Below, in pieces: positions 1 through 8,411 of a stretch of 64,000 bases of DNA; positions within the stretch are counted from its first letter, which is position 1; each line of letters opens with the position of its first letter. The translations under genes and the position numbers were made by a program. Location: contig NZ_CP060717.1 in assembly GCF_014396585.1 (NCBI RefSeq), positions 2,294,001 to 2,358,000 of the forward strand, in the 5' to 3' direction. Under the pieces are notes generated by a model, which saw nothing but the letters and a program-made list of their open reading frames with translations, was not told the DNA's origin and did not search any database. Source of the stretch: Sphingomonas rhizophila (GTDB lineage: Bacteria > Pseudomonadota > Alphaproteobacteria > Sphingomonadales > Sphingomonadaceae).

Positions 1-1549
1 AGGACAGCGGACTGCAGCAGATCAGTCATCCCGCAGCCACATAGGGCGCGACGAGGACTCGGCCTTCTTCGGGCTGATGGGTGTAGAGTAGTCGCCCGTC
101 TGCGGTGACAACCTTGCGAATGGCATAAGGGGTGATGCTAACCCCGCCGTTGCTGACCGATGCGAACGCCTTCGTCATATCCAGAAGGCGAACCTCGCTG
201 CTGCCGAGGACCATCGACGGGTAGGTCGAAATGGGGCTGGAAATGCCAAAGCGGCGCGCCATGTCGGCGATGGTGCCGAACCCGACTTGGGCGCCGATTT
301 GCGCGCTGATGGTGTTGATCGAGCGGGAGAAGGCCTCACGCATCGACACCGGCCCGGCATAGGTTCTGGTCGAATTGCGTGGGGTCCAGCCGTCGACCGT
401 GAACGGCTTGTCCTCCAGCATGTCGGTCGGCTTCATTCCCGATTCGAGCGCGGCGAGATAGACGAACAGCTTCCACGACGATCCCGGTTGTCGCTGCGCT
501 TGGGTCGCGCGGTTGTAGATCGACGTGACATAGTCGCGCCCCCCGACCATTGCCCTGACAGCGCCATCGCGGTCGATCGACACCAGTGCGCCCTGCGCCA
601 TCCGCGGCGCATTGGCGTTGATGGCGCGGTCGGCCGCGGCCTGCATCCCGGGGTCGAGCGTCGTCCATACGTCGATCGGATCGCTGGTCTCGTCGATCAG
701 CATGTCGAGTTGCGGAAGCGCCCAGTCGGTGAAGTAGCGGACGCTGTTCTGCTTGGCCGGGACCTGCACCCGGATGGTGGCCGCATCGACCGACGCGGCG
801 GCGTCGCGACTGATGAAGCCATTGTCGGCCATCGATTTCAACACGACCCCAGCGCGGCCGCGCGCTGCCTCGACGTCGGCGGTCGGCGAATAGTTCGATG
901 GCGCCTTGACCAGCCCGGCGATGATCGCTGCCTCGCCAAGGCTGAGGTGGTCCGCGCCATGCCCGAAGAAGGTGTTGCTGGCGGCATCGATGCCATAGGC
1001 GCCACCGCCGAAGTAAACGCGGTTGAGGTAGAGCTCGAGGATTTGGTTCTTCGAGAATTTGCGCTCGATCGCCAGGGCCAGAATCGCCTCGCGGATCTTG
1101 CGTCCGAAGGTGCGGCTGTTGGTGAGGAAGATGTTGCGCGCCAGCTGCTGCGTGATGGTCGATCCGCCCTGCCGCCAGCGGCCCTGTTCCAGGCGCACCT
1201 TGAACGAACGGGCCACGCCGATCGGATCGACGCCGATGTGGCTGCGGAAACGCTTGTCCTCGACGGAAATCATCGCGCTTCGCATCGTCGCGGGGATTTC
1301 TTCGTAGCGGAGCCAGCGGCCGAAGCTCGGGCCCAGTGCGACTAGGATGGTGCCGTCGGCGGCGCGAACCCGGATGCGCTGGCCAAGGTCGGTGCGCTTC
1401 TGGAGTTGCGAATATTCCGGCAACGAGGCCATCGCCACGGCAACGGAGATGCCAAGGACGATGAGGCCAAGCGCAGCGAGGGCGAGCCCCCAGCGAATGG
1501 CCTTGCCGAAGAAGCCGCGGCCGGCGGAGGGCGTGGGGGAACGAGCCAT
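1..1549 (-). CDS. Penicillin-binding protein 1A-type bifunctional transglycosylase/transpeptidase, 3' end outside window, one frameshift
   Basis: Class A penicillin-binding protein that polymerises and cross-links peptidoglycan at the outer face of the inner membrane. A short cytoplasmic N-terminus precedes a membrane anchor at about residues 18-40. The GT51 glycosyltransferase domain follows, with EDKRFRSHIGVD holding the catalytic Glu and the signature GGSTITQQLARN. The transpeptidase domain shows the SxxK motif as SSWK and the SxN motif as SIN; the KTG motif would lie beyond base 1. ATG at 1549 is preferred to the TTG one codon upstream. The reading frame stops at 26-28, but one extra C in the CCC run at 30-32 would continue it as GMTDLLQSAV to the window edge, the normal continuation of the family. 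The break is therefore probably a sequencing indel. Confidence 0.9.
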
Positions 1550-1598
1550 CAAGGCCTGAGGGTTATTCGTTCATCTGCCAGCCGACAAGGGGCGCGGC

Positions 1599-2024
1599 TC
1601 AACGCTGGTCGTTGTCCTTAGCCGCTTCGTCGTCCTGCCTGGCGTCGAACGCCAGCGAGGCGGAGTTGATGCAATAGCGGAGGCCGTCAGGTCCCGGGCC
1701 GTCCGGGAAGACGTGGCCCAAGTGTCCCTCGCACCTCGCGCAGCGCACTTCGGTGCGTTCCATGCCGTGGCTGTGGTCCTGCTTTTCCTCGACCGCGGCC
1801 TCGCTCGCCGGCGCGGTGAAGCTTGGCCAGCCCGAACCGCTGTCATATTTGGTGGCACTGTCGAACAGGTCCGCGCCGCATGCCGCGCAGCGATAGCGGC
1901 CCTTTTCCTTGTTGTGGAGCAGGGCGCCGCTGCCGGGCGGCTCGGTGCCGGCCTGCCGCAGGATTCGAAACTGTTCGGGGGTCAGCCGCGCCTGCCATTC
2001 GGCGTCGCTGCGCTTGTCGGCCAT
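1599..2024 (-). CDS. msrB: Peptide-methionine (R)-S-oxide reductase
   Basis: Repairs oxidised methionine by reducing methionine-R-sulfoxide in proteins with thioredoxin as electron donor. The protein of about 141 residues has the full MsrB fold: two zinc-binding CxxC pairs (CAAC and CARC), the GSGWPSF segment, [10 protein letters not shown], and the catalytic Cys in RYCINSASL, so it is a cysteine rather than a selenocysteine enzyme. ATG at 2024 is chosen because a good Shine-Dalgarno sequence (GGAGGAG) lies just upstream; a longer frame upstream of it lacks one. There is no signal peptide, so it is cytoplasmic. It diverges from the DUF4402-like gene at 2104 across an 80-base gap. Confidence 0.95.
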   Translation of the reverse strand: MADKRSDAEWQARLTPEQFRILRQAGTEPPGSGALLHNKEKGRYRCAACGADLFDSATKYDSGSGWPSFTAPASEAAVEEKQDHSHGMERTEVRCARCEGHLGHVFPDGPGPDGLRYCINSASLAFDARQDDEAAKDNDQR

Positions 2025-2053
2025 ACGCTCCTCCTTCAAGACAATGCCAAGGG

Positions 2054-2070
2054 TGAAAACCGCGTTAACC
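2054..2070 (+). promoter_or_regulatory. CtrA-box-like element 1 upstream of first DUF4402-like gene
   Basis: TGAA, seven bases, then TTAACC. It matches the CtrA consensus TTAA-N7-TTAAC with one mismatch in the left half. It is the first of four similar elements, one before each of the first four genes of the surface-protein locus. Binding is inferred only. Confidence 0.4.
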
Positions 2071-2103
2071 CTGTTTTCACGCCTGCCCAATACCCCTTAC
2101 GCC

Positions 2104-2634
2104 ATGGTCGGCCGTCTTCGCGCCCTGATGCCGTTACTCGCGCTCTGCGCGAGCGGTCTGGTCGTGCCTGCCGCCGCAGCGGCGCAGTGCCGCCTGTGCT
2201 CGACGCCGACCACGACGCCGGATTCGGCGGGCTCCTCGGACAAGCCGATTCGGCTGGAAGTGGTGTCGACCATCGACTTCGATCGCCTGATCCTTACTGG
2301 TCCGGGCTTCGGAAGCGCCCTGCTCCGGCCGGACGGTACGACCGCAGCGACTGGCGCCGTCGCCCCGCTTGGCGCCCGGTCGGTCGCCGGGGAAATCTCG
2401 ATTCGCGGCGAACCGGGACGGGCCATCCGCGTCGACCTCCCGCGGTCGATCGAACTCTACGGTCTCAGGGGCGGCACGATCCGGATCGAATCGATTCAGA
2501 GTGATCTGCCCGACTTCCCCGAACTCGATTCTGCCGGCACGCTGAAGATCCGAATCGGAGGGGAGCTTCGGGTCAGCGGCGAGTTCGACGGCGATTTTCG
2601 CGGCGATATTCCGGTGCTGGTCGACTACCTCTGA
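2104..2634 (+). CDS. Secreted DUF4402-like protein
   Basis: A 176-residue exported protein of unknown function. Residues 1-25 form a Sec signal peptide ending in a run of alanines (PAAAAAQC). The mature part begins with a Cys-x-x-Cys pair and then alternates short beta-type segments. It ends in SGEFDGDFRGDIPVLVDYL, a degenerate version of the C-terminal GTFTxxADYQ tail of the two DUF4402 proteins downstream, which is the main reason for the family call. ATG at 2104 places the signal peptide correctly, though no strong ribosome binding site precedes it. It is the first gene of the locus that continues with two more DUF4402 genes, a chaperone and an usher-like protein, so a structural or accessory subunit role is inferred. 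Confidence 0.75.
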   Translation: MVGRLRALMPLLALCASGLVVPAAAAAQCRLCSTPTTTPDSAGSSDKPIRLEVVSTIDFDRLILTGPGFGSALLRPDGTTAATGAVAPLGARSVAGEISIRGEPGRAIRVDLPRSIELYGLRGGTIRIESIQSDLPDFPELDSAGTLKIRIGGELRVSGEFDGDFRGDIPVLVDYL

Positions 2635-2671
2635 GGTCTTCCACGCGGCTCCACAGGGTCAACCGCGAAAG

Positions 2672-2690
2672 TGAATCATCCGGTAACCAT
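2672..2690 (+). promoter_or_regulatory. CtrA-box-like element 2
   Basis: TGAA, seven bases, then GTAACCAT, about 110 bases before the second DUF4402 gene. It has two mismatches to TTAA-N7-TTAAC but shares the TAACCAT core with elements 3 and 4. Confidence 0.35.
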
Positions 2691-2799
2691 AAGCCTGAGC
2701 AAAGCCGTAAGCCGTTGCGGTTAATGCCACGGTACGGATGACGGGCCGACCGGTTCGACAGCCGAATAGTTTTGGGAACCTGTGGGGAATTTTTTGACC

Positions 2800-3387
2800 A
2801 TGACCAACTTTTTCAACAAGGCCGCACTGGCCGCGACCGTCGCCGCTTCGGCCCTGGCCGCGACGCCGGCGCTTGCTGCTCCGGTAAGCGCCGACGGCAC
2901 CGCGACGGTGAAGATCTATTCGCCGCTGACGATCGAAGCGCCCACCGCCACTGACGCGGTCGTCGATTTCGGCATCCTCGTCGGCACGTTCGGCACCCGT
3001 GCCTCGCATGACTTCATCATCGATGCCTCGGCCGCACCGACCCCCGCCGACGTCTGCGGCGCGGCGACGACCTGGAACTGCAGCGGCACGCCGCACCGCG
3101 CCCGGTACGACATCACCGGTTCGGTCGATTCGAGCGTCAACGTCTCGTTCGCCGCCGACACGATCGACCTCGTCCGCGTCGGTGGCAGTGCGGGCGTCCC
3201 GGCCGACGTCGTCCCGCTCCAGCTGACTCTGTCGGACACCACCGATTCGAACGGTGACGGCACGGCCGACGTCCTTCTCGCCGGCGGCGCCGCGACGGTT
3301 TTTGTCGGCGGTACCCTGGGTGTCGACGCCGCGAACGTTGACGGTGTCTACAGCGGCACCTTCACGATCAGCGCCGACTACCAGTAA
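2800..3387 (+). CDS. Secreted DUF4402 family protein
   Basis: A 195-residue exported beta-rich protein of the DUF4402 family. The signal peptide is clear (KAALAATVAASALAATPALA, cleavage before APVSADG). The mature chain starts with ATVKIYSPLTIEAP and ends in the family tail YSGTFTISADYQ, which may act like the terminal strand of a pilin subunit. Two cysteines (VCGAATTWNC) could form a disulfide. The start is taken at ATG 2800, about 10 bases after GGGGA; an in-frame GTG at 2782 would only lengthen the leader. The gene is followed by a strong Rho-independent terminator, so it can be expressed at its own level, as is common for major subunits. Function is not known. Confidence 0.85.
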   Translation: MTNFFNKAALAATVAASALAATPALAAPVSADGTATVKIYSPLTIEAPTATDAVVDFGILVGTFGTRASHDFIIDASAAPTPADVCGAATTWNCSGTPHRARYDITGSVDSSVNVSFAADTIDLVRVGGSAGVPADVVPLQLTLSDTTDSNGDGTADVLLAGGAATVFVGGTLGVDAANVDGVYSGTFTISADYQ

Positions 3388-3427
3388 GTCGGACCCCACA
3401 TAGCGCCGCCCTCAGCGGCGCGGTTCG

Positions 3428-3465
3428 AAGGGCGGGAAGCTTAATGTTTCCCGCCCTTTCTTTTT
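3428..3465 (+). terminator. Rho-independent terminator after second DUF4402 gene
   Basis: An 11-bp perfect stem AAGGGCGGGAA / TTCCCGCCCTT with a 9-base loop, followed by TCTTTTT. Confidence 0.9.
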
Positions 3466-3481
3466 GCCCGCGTCGCAAAAG

Positions 3482-3500
3482 TTAAATGTCCGCTAACCAT
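3482..3500 (+). promoter_or_regulatory. CtrA-box-like element 3
   Basis: TTAA, seven bases, then CTAACCAT, 90 bases before the third DUF4402 gene. It has a single mismatch to TTAA-N7-TTAAC and is the best of the four copies. Confidence 0.45.
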
Positions 3501-3589
3501 GTCTCCGAAGCGGATGGAAAGGATCTTAGGGTTAACAGCGCGGTGACCTTGTTCGCGAACCACGCGCGGACAGGACGGGAGATTGAACC

Positions 3590-4153
3590 GTGAAAAATTC
3601 CATCCGCCTGCTCGCCTCGATCGCCGCCGTTTCGGTCACGATGGCCTTGCCGGTTGCCGCCAAGGCCGCGACCGCCAACGCGACGGTCAATGCCAAGATC
3701 GTCAAGCCGCTGGTGCTGACCGGTGGCGGCACGATAGCCATCGGTACGCTGATCACGCCGAGCACCGCGACCTTCAGCAACACCTTCACCATCCAGCCCG
3801 CCGCGACTCAGACCGGCACCTACTGCCAGACGGGGTTCACCTGCTCGGGGACGCCGACGGCGGCCATGTTCAACCTCCAGGGCACGAACAACACGCCGCT
3901 CAACCTCACGATCCCGCTGACCGTGACACTGACAAATACCAGCTGGACCGGGGGCGGCGCGGCGCCGACGTTGACGATGACGACCAGCAATAGCCTAGCC
4001 GCCAACAACGCCAGCGGCGTTTATGTAACCCAGCTTCCAAACTCGGGTTTCCCGGGTACCAACTACTATGTGGGAGGTTCGTTGACGATCACTCAGGCGA
4101 CGGAAGCAGGTAGCTATTCCGGCACCTTTACGGTGACCGCCGACTACCAATAA
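3590..4153 (+). CDS. Secreted DUF4402 family protein
   Basis: A 187-residue exported DUF4402 protein. The start is GTG at 3590, supported by GGGAG about 9 bases upstream and by the signal peptide that follows at once (KNSIRLLASIAAVSVTMALPVAAKA). The mature N-terminus ATANATVNAKIVKPLVL and the C-terminus YSGTFTVTADYQ are typical of the family, and a Cys pair (YCQTGFTC) may form a disulfide. The chain is rich in Thr, Asn and Gly with little charge, like many fimbrial or surface-layer subunits. It has its own upstream element and its own terminator, as does its neighbour. It is probably a subunit of the same structure; no biochemical function is known to me. Confidence 0.85.
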   Translation: MKNSIRLLASIAAVSVTMALPVAAKAATANATVNAKIVKPLVLTGGGTIAIGTLITPSTATFSNTFTIQPAATQTGTYCQTGFTCSGTPTAAMFNLQGTNNTPLNLTIPLTVTLTNTSWTGGGAAPTLTMTTSNSLAANNASGVYVTQLPNSGFPGTNYYVGGSLTITQATEAGSYSGTFTVTADYQ

Positions 4154-4180
4154 GCCCGGTCATTCAGCTCGACCGGCAAG

Positions 4181-4216
4181 GGGGCGGTTGGCATGTGCCG
4201 GCCGCCCCACTTTTTT
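4181..4216 (+). terminator. Rho-independent terminator after third DUF4402 gene
   Basis: GGGGCGGTTGGC pairs with GCCGGCCGCCCC (two G-U pairs) around a 4-base loop, followed by AC and six T residues. Confidence 0.85.
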
Positions 4217-4235
4217 GCTGATCTCGCGGCGATGG

Positions 4236-4254
4236 TTAGCCGGTTGATAACCAT
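4236..4254 (+). promoter_or_regulatory. CtrA-box-like element 4 / TAACCAT inverted repeat
   Basis: TTAG, seven bases, then ATAACCAT, 55 bases before the chaperone gene. The same stretch is also a perfect inverted repeat, ATGGTTA-N9-TAACCAT at 4232-4254, so it could bind a dimeric regulator. Confidence 0.4.
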
Positions 4255-4308
4255 TTTGGACCAACATTCCTTCAAAGCCGCCCGGTCGGCGGCGCCCTGG
4301 AGAATGTC

Positions 4309-5130
4309 ATGTCCTTTTCGCCTTTCGTTCGTGCCCTGGCGCTCGGCGCCGTCACCATTGCGACCGCGACGTCTCAACCGGCGCGCGCCGGTGTCGGCGA
4401 CCTGCTGGTCGCGCCGACGCGCATCATCCTGAACGGCGGCCGAGGAACGGAAATCATCCTGAAGAACATCGGCGACGCTACCGCGACTTATCGCGTGTCC
4501 GCCGAACTTCGCCGGATGACTCCCGAAGGAGTGCTGGTCGAGGTCACGAATCCCAGCGCCGACGAAAAGGCGGCGCAGGACATGGTGGTGTTCGCGCCCC
4601 GCAAGGTCACCCTGCCACCCAACAGCCCGCAGGCCGTCCGGGTTTCGGCGCGCGCGCCGCAAGGCCTGCCCGACGGGGAGTACCGTATCCACTTGCTGTT
4701 CCGTGCCATTCCGGATCCGACGCCGGTGACGGCGCCGACCCAGGCGTCGGGCCTCGCCTTCAAGCTGATCCCGGTCTACGGCGTCACCATTCCCGTCATC
4801 GTTCGCCTCGGCAGCCTCGAGGCCAAGGCAGGAATCGCCGACGTCCAGTTCGAGCAGGACAAGGGCAGGAAGCTCGTCACGCTACAGTTGACCCGCAACG
4901 GTACCCGCTCGACCTATGGCGAAGTCCGGGTGATCAAGCCGGGCGTCAAGGATCCGGTTGCGGTTCTGAAGGGCGTCGCGGTCTATAAGGAATTGTCGAC
5001 CCGCAAGGTCTCGGTCCCGGTGTCCGCCGACTACAAGGGGCCGATCGCCGGTCCGGTCACGGTGCAATATTATGAAGTGACCGACAACGGCGCGACTCTC
5101 GCCGCCGAAACCAGCGCGACGCTCCGCTAG
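4309..5130 (+). CDS. PapD-like periplasmic (fimbrial-type) chaperone
   Basis: A 273-residue exported protein resembling the immunoglobulin-like chaperones that hold pilus subunits in the periplasm. After a signal peptide (about residues 1-27, ending QPARAG) the sequence reads LLVAPTRIILNGGRGTEIILKNIG, the typical first strands of a PapD domain, and later VTLPPNSPQAVRVSAR, matching the conserved G1-strand region. GEYRIHLLFRAIP and VYGVTIPVIVRLG also fit. It is longer than classical PapD proteins (about 230 residues) and ends in an extra beta domain. It lies 155 bases after the third DUF4402 gene and 23 bases before the usher-like gene, with which it is probably co-transcribed. Its clients are most likely the DUF4402 proteins. 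Confidence 0.85.
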   Translation: MSFSPFVRALALGAVTIATATSQPARAGVGDLLVAPTRIILNGGRGTEIILKNIGDATATYRVSAELRRMTPEGVLVEVTNPSADEKAAQDMVVFAPRKVTLPPNSPQAVRVSARAPQGLPDGEYRIHLLFRAIPDPTPVTAPTQASGLAFKLIPVYGVTIPVIVRLGSLEAKAGIADVQFEQDKGRKLVTLQLTRNGTRSTYGEVRVIKPGVKDPVAVLKGVAVYKELSTRKVSVPVSADYKGPIAGPVTVQYYEVTDNGATLAAETSATLR

Positions 5131-5153
5131 GACGGACGCGCGGGGGCGATCCG

Positions 5154-7876
5154 ATGCAGTTCTGGCGGCGCGCATGGGGCAAGGCCCTGGCCGTGCTGGC
5201 GTTGGCCAGCGTCGGGGCCGGCTTGCCTGCCTCCTCGCCGGTCAACGACGGCTGGACCGCCGATCCGGAAGAACAATATCTGCTCGACGTGTCGATCCGC
5301 CACCTGTCGCTGGGGGATGGCGTCCGCGCCTACGCGACCCCGCAGGGCACCTGCGTCGTGTTCGGCGACTTCCTCACCGCTCTCGACGTGCCGATGAAGA
5401 TCGACCTCCAATCGCACAAAGCCAGCGGCTGGGCATTCCGCCAGGACAACAGCATCAGCATCGACACCGCGACGAGAACGGCCGAAATCAAAGGCAAACG
5501 CGAAGCATTTGCAACAACCGACGTTCGCGAGGTCCCGGAAGGGTGGTGCGTCTCGACCGAAGCGCTGGCACGCTGGTTCTCGATTGGAGTCCGACCGGAC
5601 CGTTCGGTGTCGATGCTGGTTCTCGAAGCGAAGGACAAGCTGCCCGTCGAACTCGCGATGGAGCGCCGCAATCGCGCCGCAAGTCTGAAGCGGACGGCGG
5701 CGGTCGACCTTTCCGGCATACCCCATGTCCGGCTTCCCTATCGCATGTGGCGTGCCCCGGCGTTGGAGTTCATCGTCAATGCCGGCGTCACTTATCGCGC
5801 CCATGGCGGGGCCAAAGTCGACCGGTCCGCCTCGGTCTATGCCGCGGGCGAAGTCGCCGCGATGAGCTATACCGCCGCCATCCAGAGCGACTTGGCGGGC
5901 TTGCCCACGTCGGTCCGCGCCACCCTGTTCCGGTCTGACCCCGATGCAGGCCTGCTCGGCCCCTTGCAAGCGACCCATGCGGCAGTTGGCGATGTCGAGG
6001 GACTCGCCTCCGCTTTCGGCGGGGGCAGCGGGACCGGTCGCGGCGCGGTCCTCACCAACCGCCCGCTGACCCACCCGGGAACGTTCGACCGAACGGAATT
6101 CACCGGCGAGCTCCAGCCCGGTTGGGATGCTGAACTCTATCGCAACGGTGCATTGCTCGGCTTCGATGACGGATCGTCCAGCGACGGCCGCTATCATTTT
6201 CGCGATGTCGAGATGCTCTATGGCGACAACGAGTTCGAGATCGTCCTCTACGGCCCGCAAGGCCAGGTGCTTCGGCGGCACGAAGCGGTCAACGTCGGCC
6301 GCGACAATGTGCCGCCAGGCAAACTCTGGTACTGGGCCGGTGTTCGCCAGCCCGGACTCGACCTGATCGATTTCCAGAAAAAGGAAGATCCGCCGCCCGG
6401 CACGGCGGCGGCTGTTTCCAACAAGGCGCCGGAACTTAGCCTCGACGTCCAGTATGGCGTCGACGATCGCACGTCTGTCGGGGCGCTGATCCGCTCGTCC
6501 ATGATTCAGGACGAGCGGGTGACTTTCCTTGAAGGCTCGGTTCGAAGGTCGCTGGGAAGCGCGCTGGTCGAAGTCGGCGGAGCGCTCGACACGAATGGCC
6601 GCCTCGCCGCTCGCGCTCAGGTCGCGACCAAGGTGGGCGCCGTGAACATCAACGCCGCATCCTTCTACACCAATGGCTTTGGCGCCGCTCGATTGGGGAC
6701 GGGCACGGAGAAAGCCTTGCGAAGCGAGCACCGGCTCGGCGTGTCGGCCCCGGTCAAGCTTGGCGCCGTGGCGATCCCGATCGGCGCCGACGTCAGGCTA
6801 CTCAACCGCATCGATGGCACCAGCGCGCTCGATGCCAGCACCCGTCTCGGCGCCCAGATCGGTCGATTCAACCTGTCGACCGAAACTCATTACCAGCGCG
6901 AGTTGAAAGCCGTGGCCGCAGATGGCGACATTGCACGCGAACGGCTGGACACGATGCTGATCGGAACCGCCCGGATCGGCCGGGTGCGCCTGCGCGGTAC
7001 CTCGCGATGGGACATCAAGCCCGAAGCGCGCTTCCGCAACGCCGAGATCACCGCCAACTGGTCAGCCGGCGATCGCGCTGATTGGGAAGCGGGAGTCGCG
7101 TACGAGGCTGACCTCAGCAGGGTGCGCGGACGGGTAAGCCACGTCCGCCGGTTCGACCTGATGAACGTCGCGCTGACCGGCGAGGTCGCCAGCGACCGTT
7201 CGGTCGCCGCGGGGATCAGCCTCAGCTTCTCGATGGACCCGTTCCGCGGCAATTTCCGGCCAACCAGCGACAAGCTGGCCAGCACCGGGGCGGTACGCGC
7301 CCGCGTCTTCGAGGACCTCAATGAAAATGGCGTCCGTGACGACGGCGAGCCGGTCGCGGTCAAGGCGATGATAACCACCGGCACCCGCCCGATCGACCGA
7401 TCGACCGATTCGAAGGGCGAACTCACGGTCGGTGGGCTGCCGCCCTTCGTTCCGGTCGCCATCGGCATTGACCAGACCAGCCTGGACAACCCTGCGCTGA
7501 CACCGGCGAAACCCGCCCAACTGATCGTTCCGCGCCCGGGCGTTCCTGCGACGGTCGATATCGCGCTGGTCGGGGCGGATCGATCGAAGGCATCGCGGTT
7601 CACGAGGATCATCGCGAGTATGAGGGGCTGGACATCGAGCTGCTCGATGAAGCCGGCCAGGTGATCGCGATAACCCGCTCCGACCTCGACGGCTATTTCC
7701 TATTCGAACGCGTCAAATACGGCCGCTACACCCTGCGCCTTGCTGCTGCCACGGCCGAAGCGATCAATGCACCGCGCGACCTAGCCACCAGAGCAATCGT
7801 CGGGCGCGATCGCCCCGTCGTTAGGCTTGGCATGGTGAAGGTCATCCCGGCGCCACGCCTGGCATCGGCCCAGTAG
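5154..7876 (+). CDS. Usher-like outer membrane protein with C-terminal carboxypeptidase-regulatory-like domain, one frameshift
   Basis: A large exported protein of about 907 residues once repaired. A signal peptide (residues 1-25) is followed by an N-terminal domain with two Cys (GTCVVF, GWCVS). An usher-type middle region has FTGELQPGWDAELYRNG and NEFEIVLYGPQGQVLRR. A long beta-barrel-like stretch follows, then a Ca-binding-like repeat (FEDLNENGVRDDGEPV) and a C-terminal domain (GLDIELLDEAGQV to YTLRLA) like those of carboxypeptidase regulatory domains. The frame breaks at the GGGG at 7572-7575; one added G joins IALVG to GSIEGIAVHEDH and the frame then runs to 7876. It presumably exports or assembles the DUF4402 subunits delivered by the neighbouring chaperone. 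Classical FimD landmarks are weak, so usher is a family-level inference. Confidence 0.8.
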
Positions 7877-7941
7877 CAAAAGTCGTCTCGCACGACGTTT
7901 CGGGTTTCGGGCCACGCCCGACTGGGCGCTTCGGCAAAAAG

Positions 7942-8028
7942 TGGTGCGGTCGAGAAGACTCGAACTTCCACGGCCTTTCGGCCACAACGACCTCAACGTT
8001 GCGCGTCTACCAGTTCCGCCACGACCGC
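7942..8028 (-). tRNA. tRNA-Leu(GAG)
   Basis: Reading the minus strand, a 7-bp acceptor stem GCGGTCG / CGACCGC ends in an encoded CCA. The D arm is GGCGGAACTGGTAGACGC. The anticodon stem CAACG / CGTTG holds loop TTGAGGT with anticodon GAG (7992-7994). A long variable arm (GGCCGAAAGGCC) marks a class II tRNA, and the T loop is TTCGAGT. All parts agree with tRNA-Leu. Confidence 0.95.
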
Positions 8029-8186
8029 ACTCGTGAAATAGCCGCGGACAAGCTGCCCACGGCTCTGGCAAGGCGCGGCCTCTAGCAAAGCGATATCGCC
8101 TGCGCAACGGGCGAAAACCTGTCCATCCTCGGGACAGTGGTAAATGGGTCGTTTACCTTCTCGCCGCACCGTGCGTAGTCGGACGC

Positions 8187-8411
8187 ATGGGCGCCCTTTC
8201 GCTCCTGCTGCTTTCAACTGCCGCGGCAACGTCGGCGCCGTCACCGCGCCCCGCGGTCACCGCACACGGCACTGCCGCTGTGACCATCGTCACGCCCGCC
8301 CTGATCGGGGCTGCCTACGGCCCGCCGGCCGCAATGATGACGGCGCGCGATGCAACGGTCGCGCTTCCCGGTGGTGGAAGCACGGTCATCCGCCTCTACG
8401 AATTCGAATGA
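8187..8411 (+). CDS. Small secreted hypothetical protein
   Basis: A 74-residue open frame with a likely signal peptide (GALSLLLLSTAAATSAPS) and a short mature part ending TVIRLYEFE. There is no recognised family. Support comes from the signal-peptide-like start and from its stop codon, which abuts exactly the stop of the convergent zinc-ribbon gene (TGA then TCA), a tight arrangement typical of real genes. There is no obvious ribosome binding site. It could still be a chance frame in GC-rich DNA. Confidence 0.45.
   Translation: MGALSLLLLSTAAATSAPSPRPAVTAHGTAAVTIVTPALIGAAYGPPAAMMTARDATVALPGGGSTVIRLYEFE

Noticed and set aside
287-1345. Long open frame on the plus strand opposite the PBP1A gene
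   Set aside because: Codes for an Arg/Asp-rich sequence with no family features; it is a shadow of the real gene in GC-rich DNA. Similar antisense frames at 2659-3399, 5127-6731, 13797-14945, 17688-18872, 39936-41759, 44521-45909 and 50281-51933 were rejected for the same reason.
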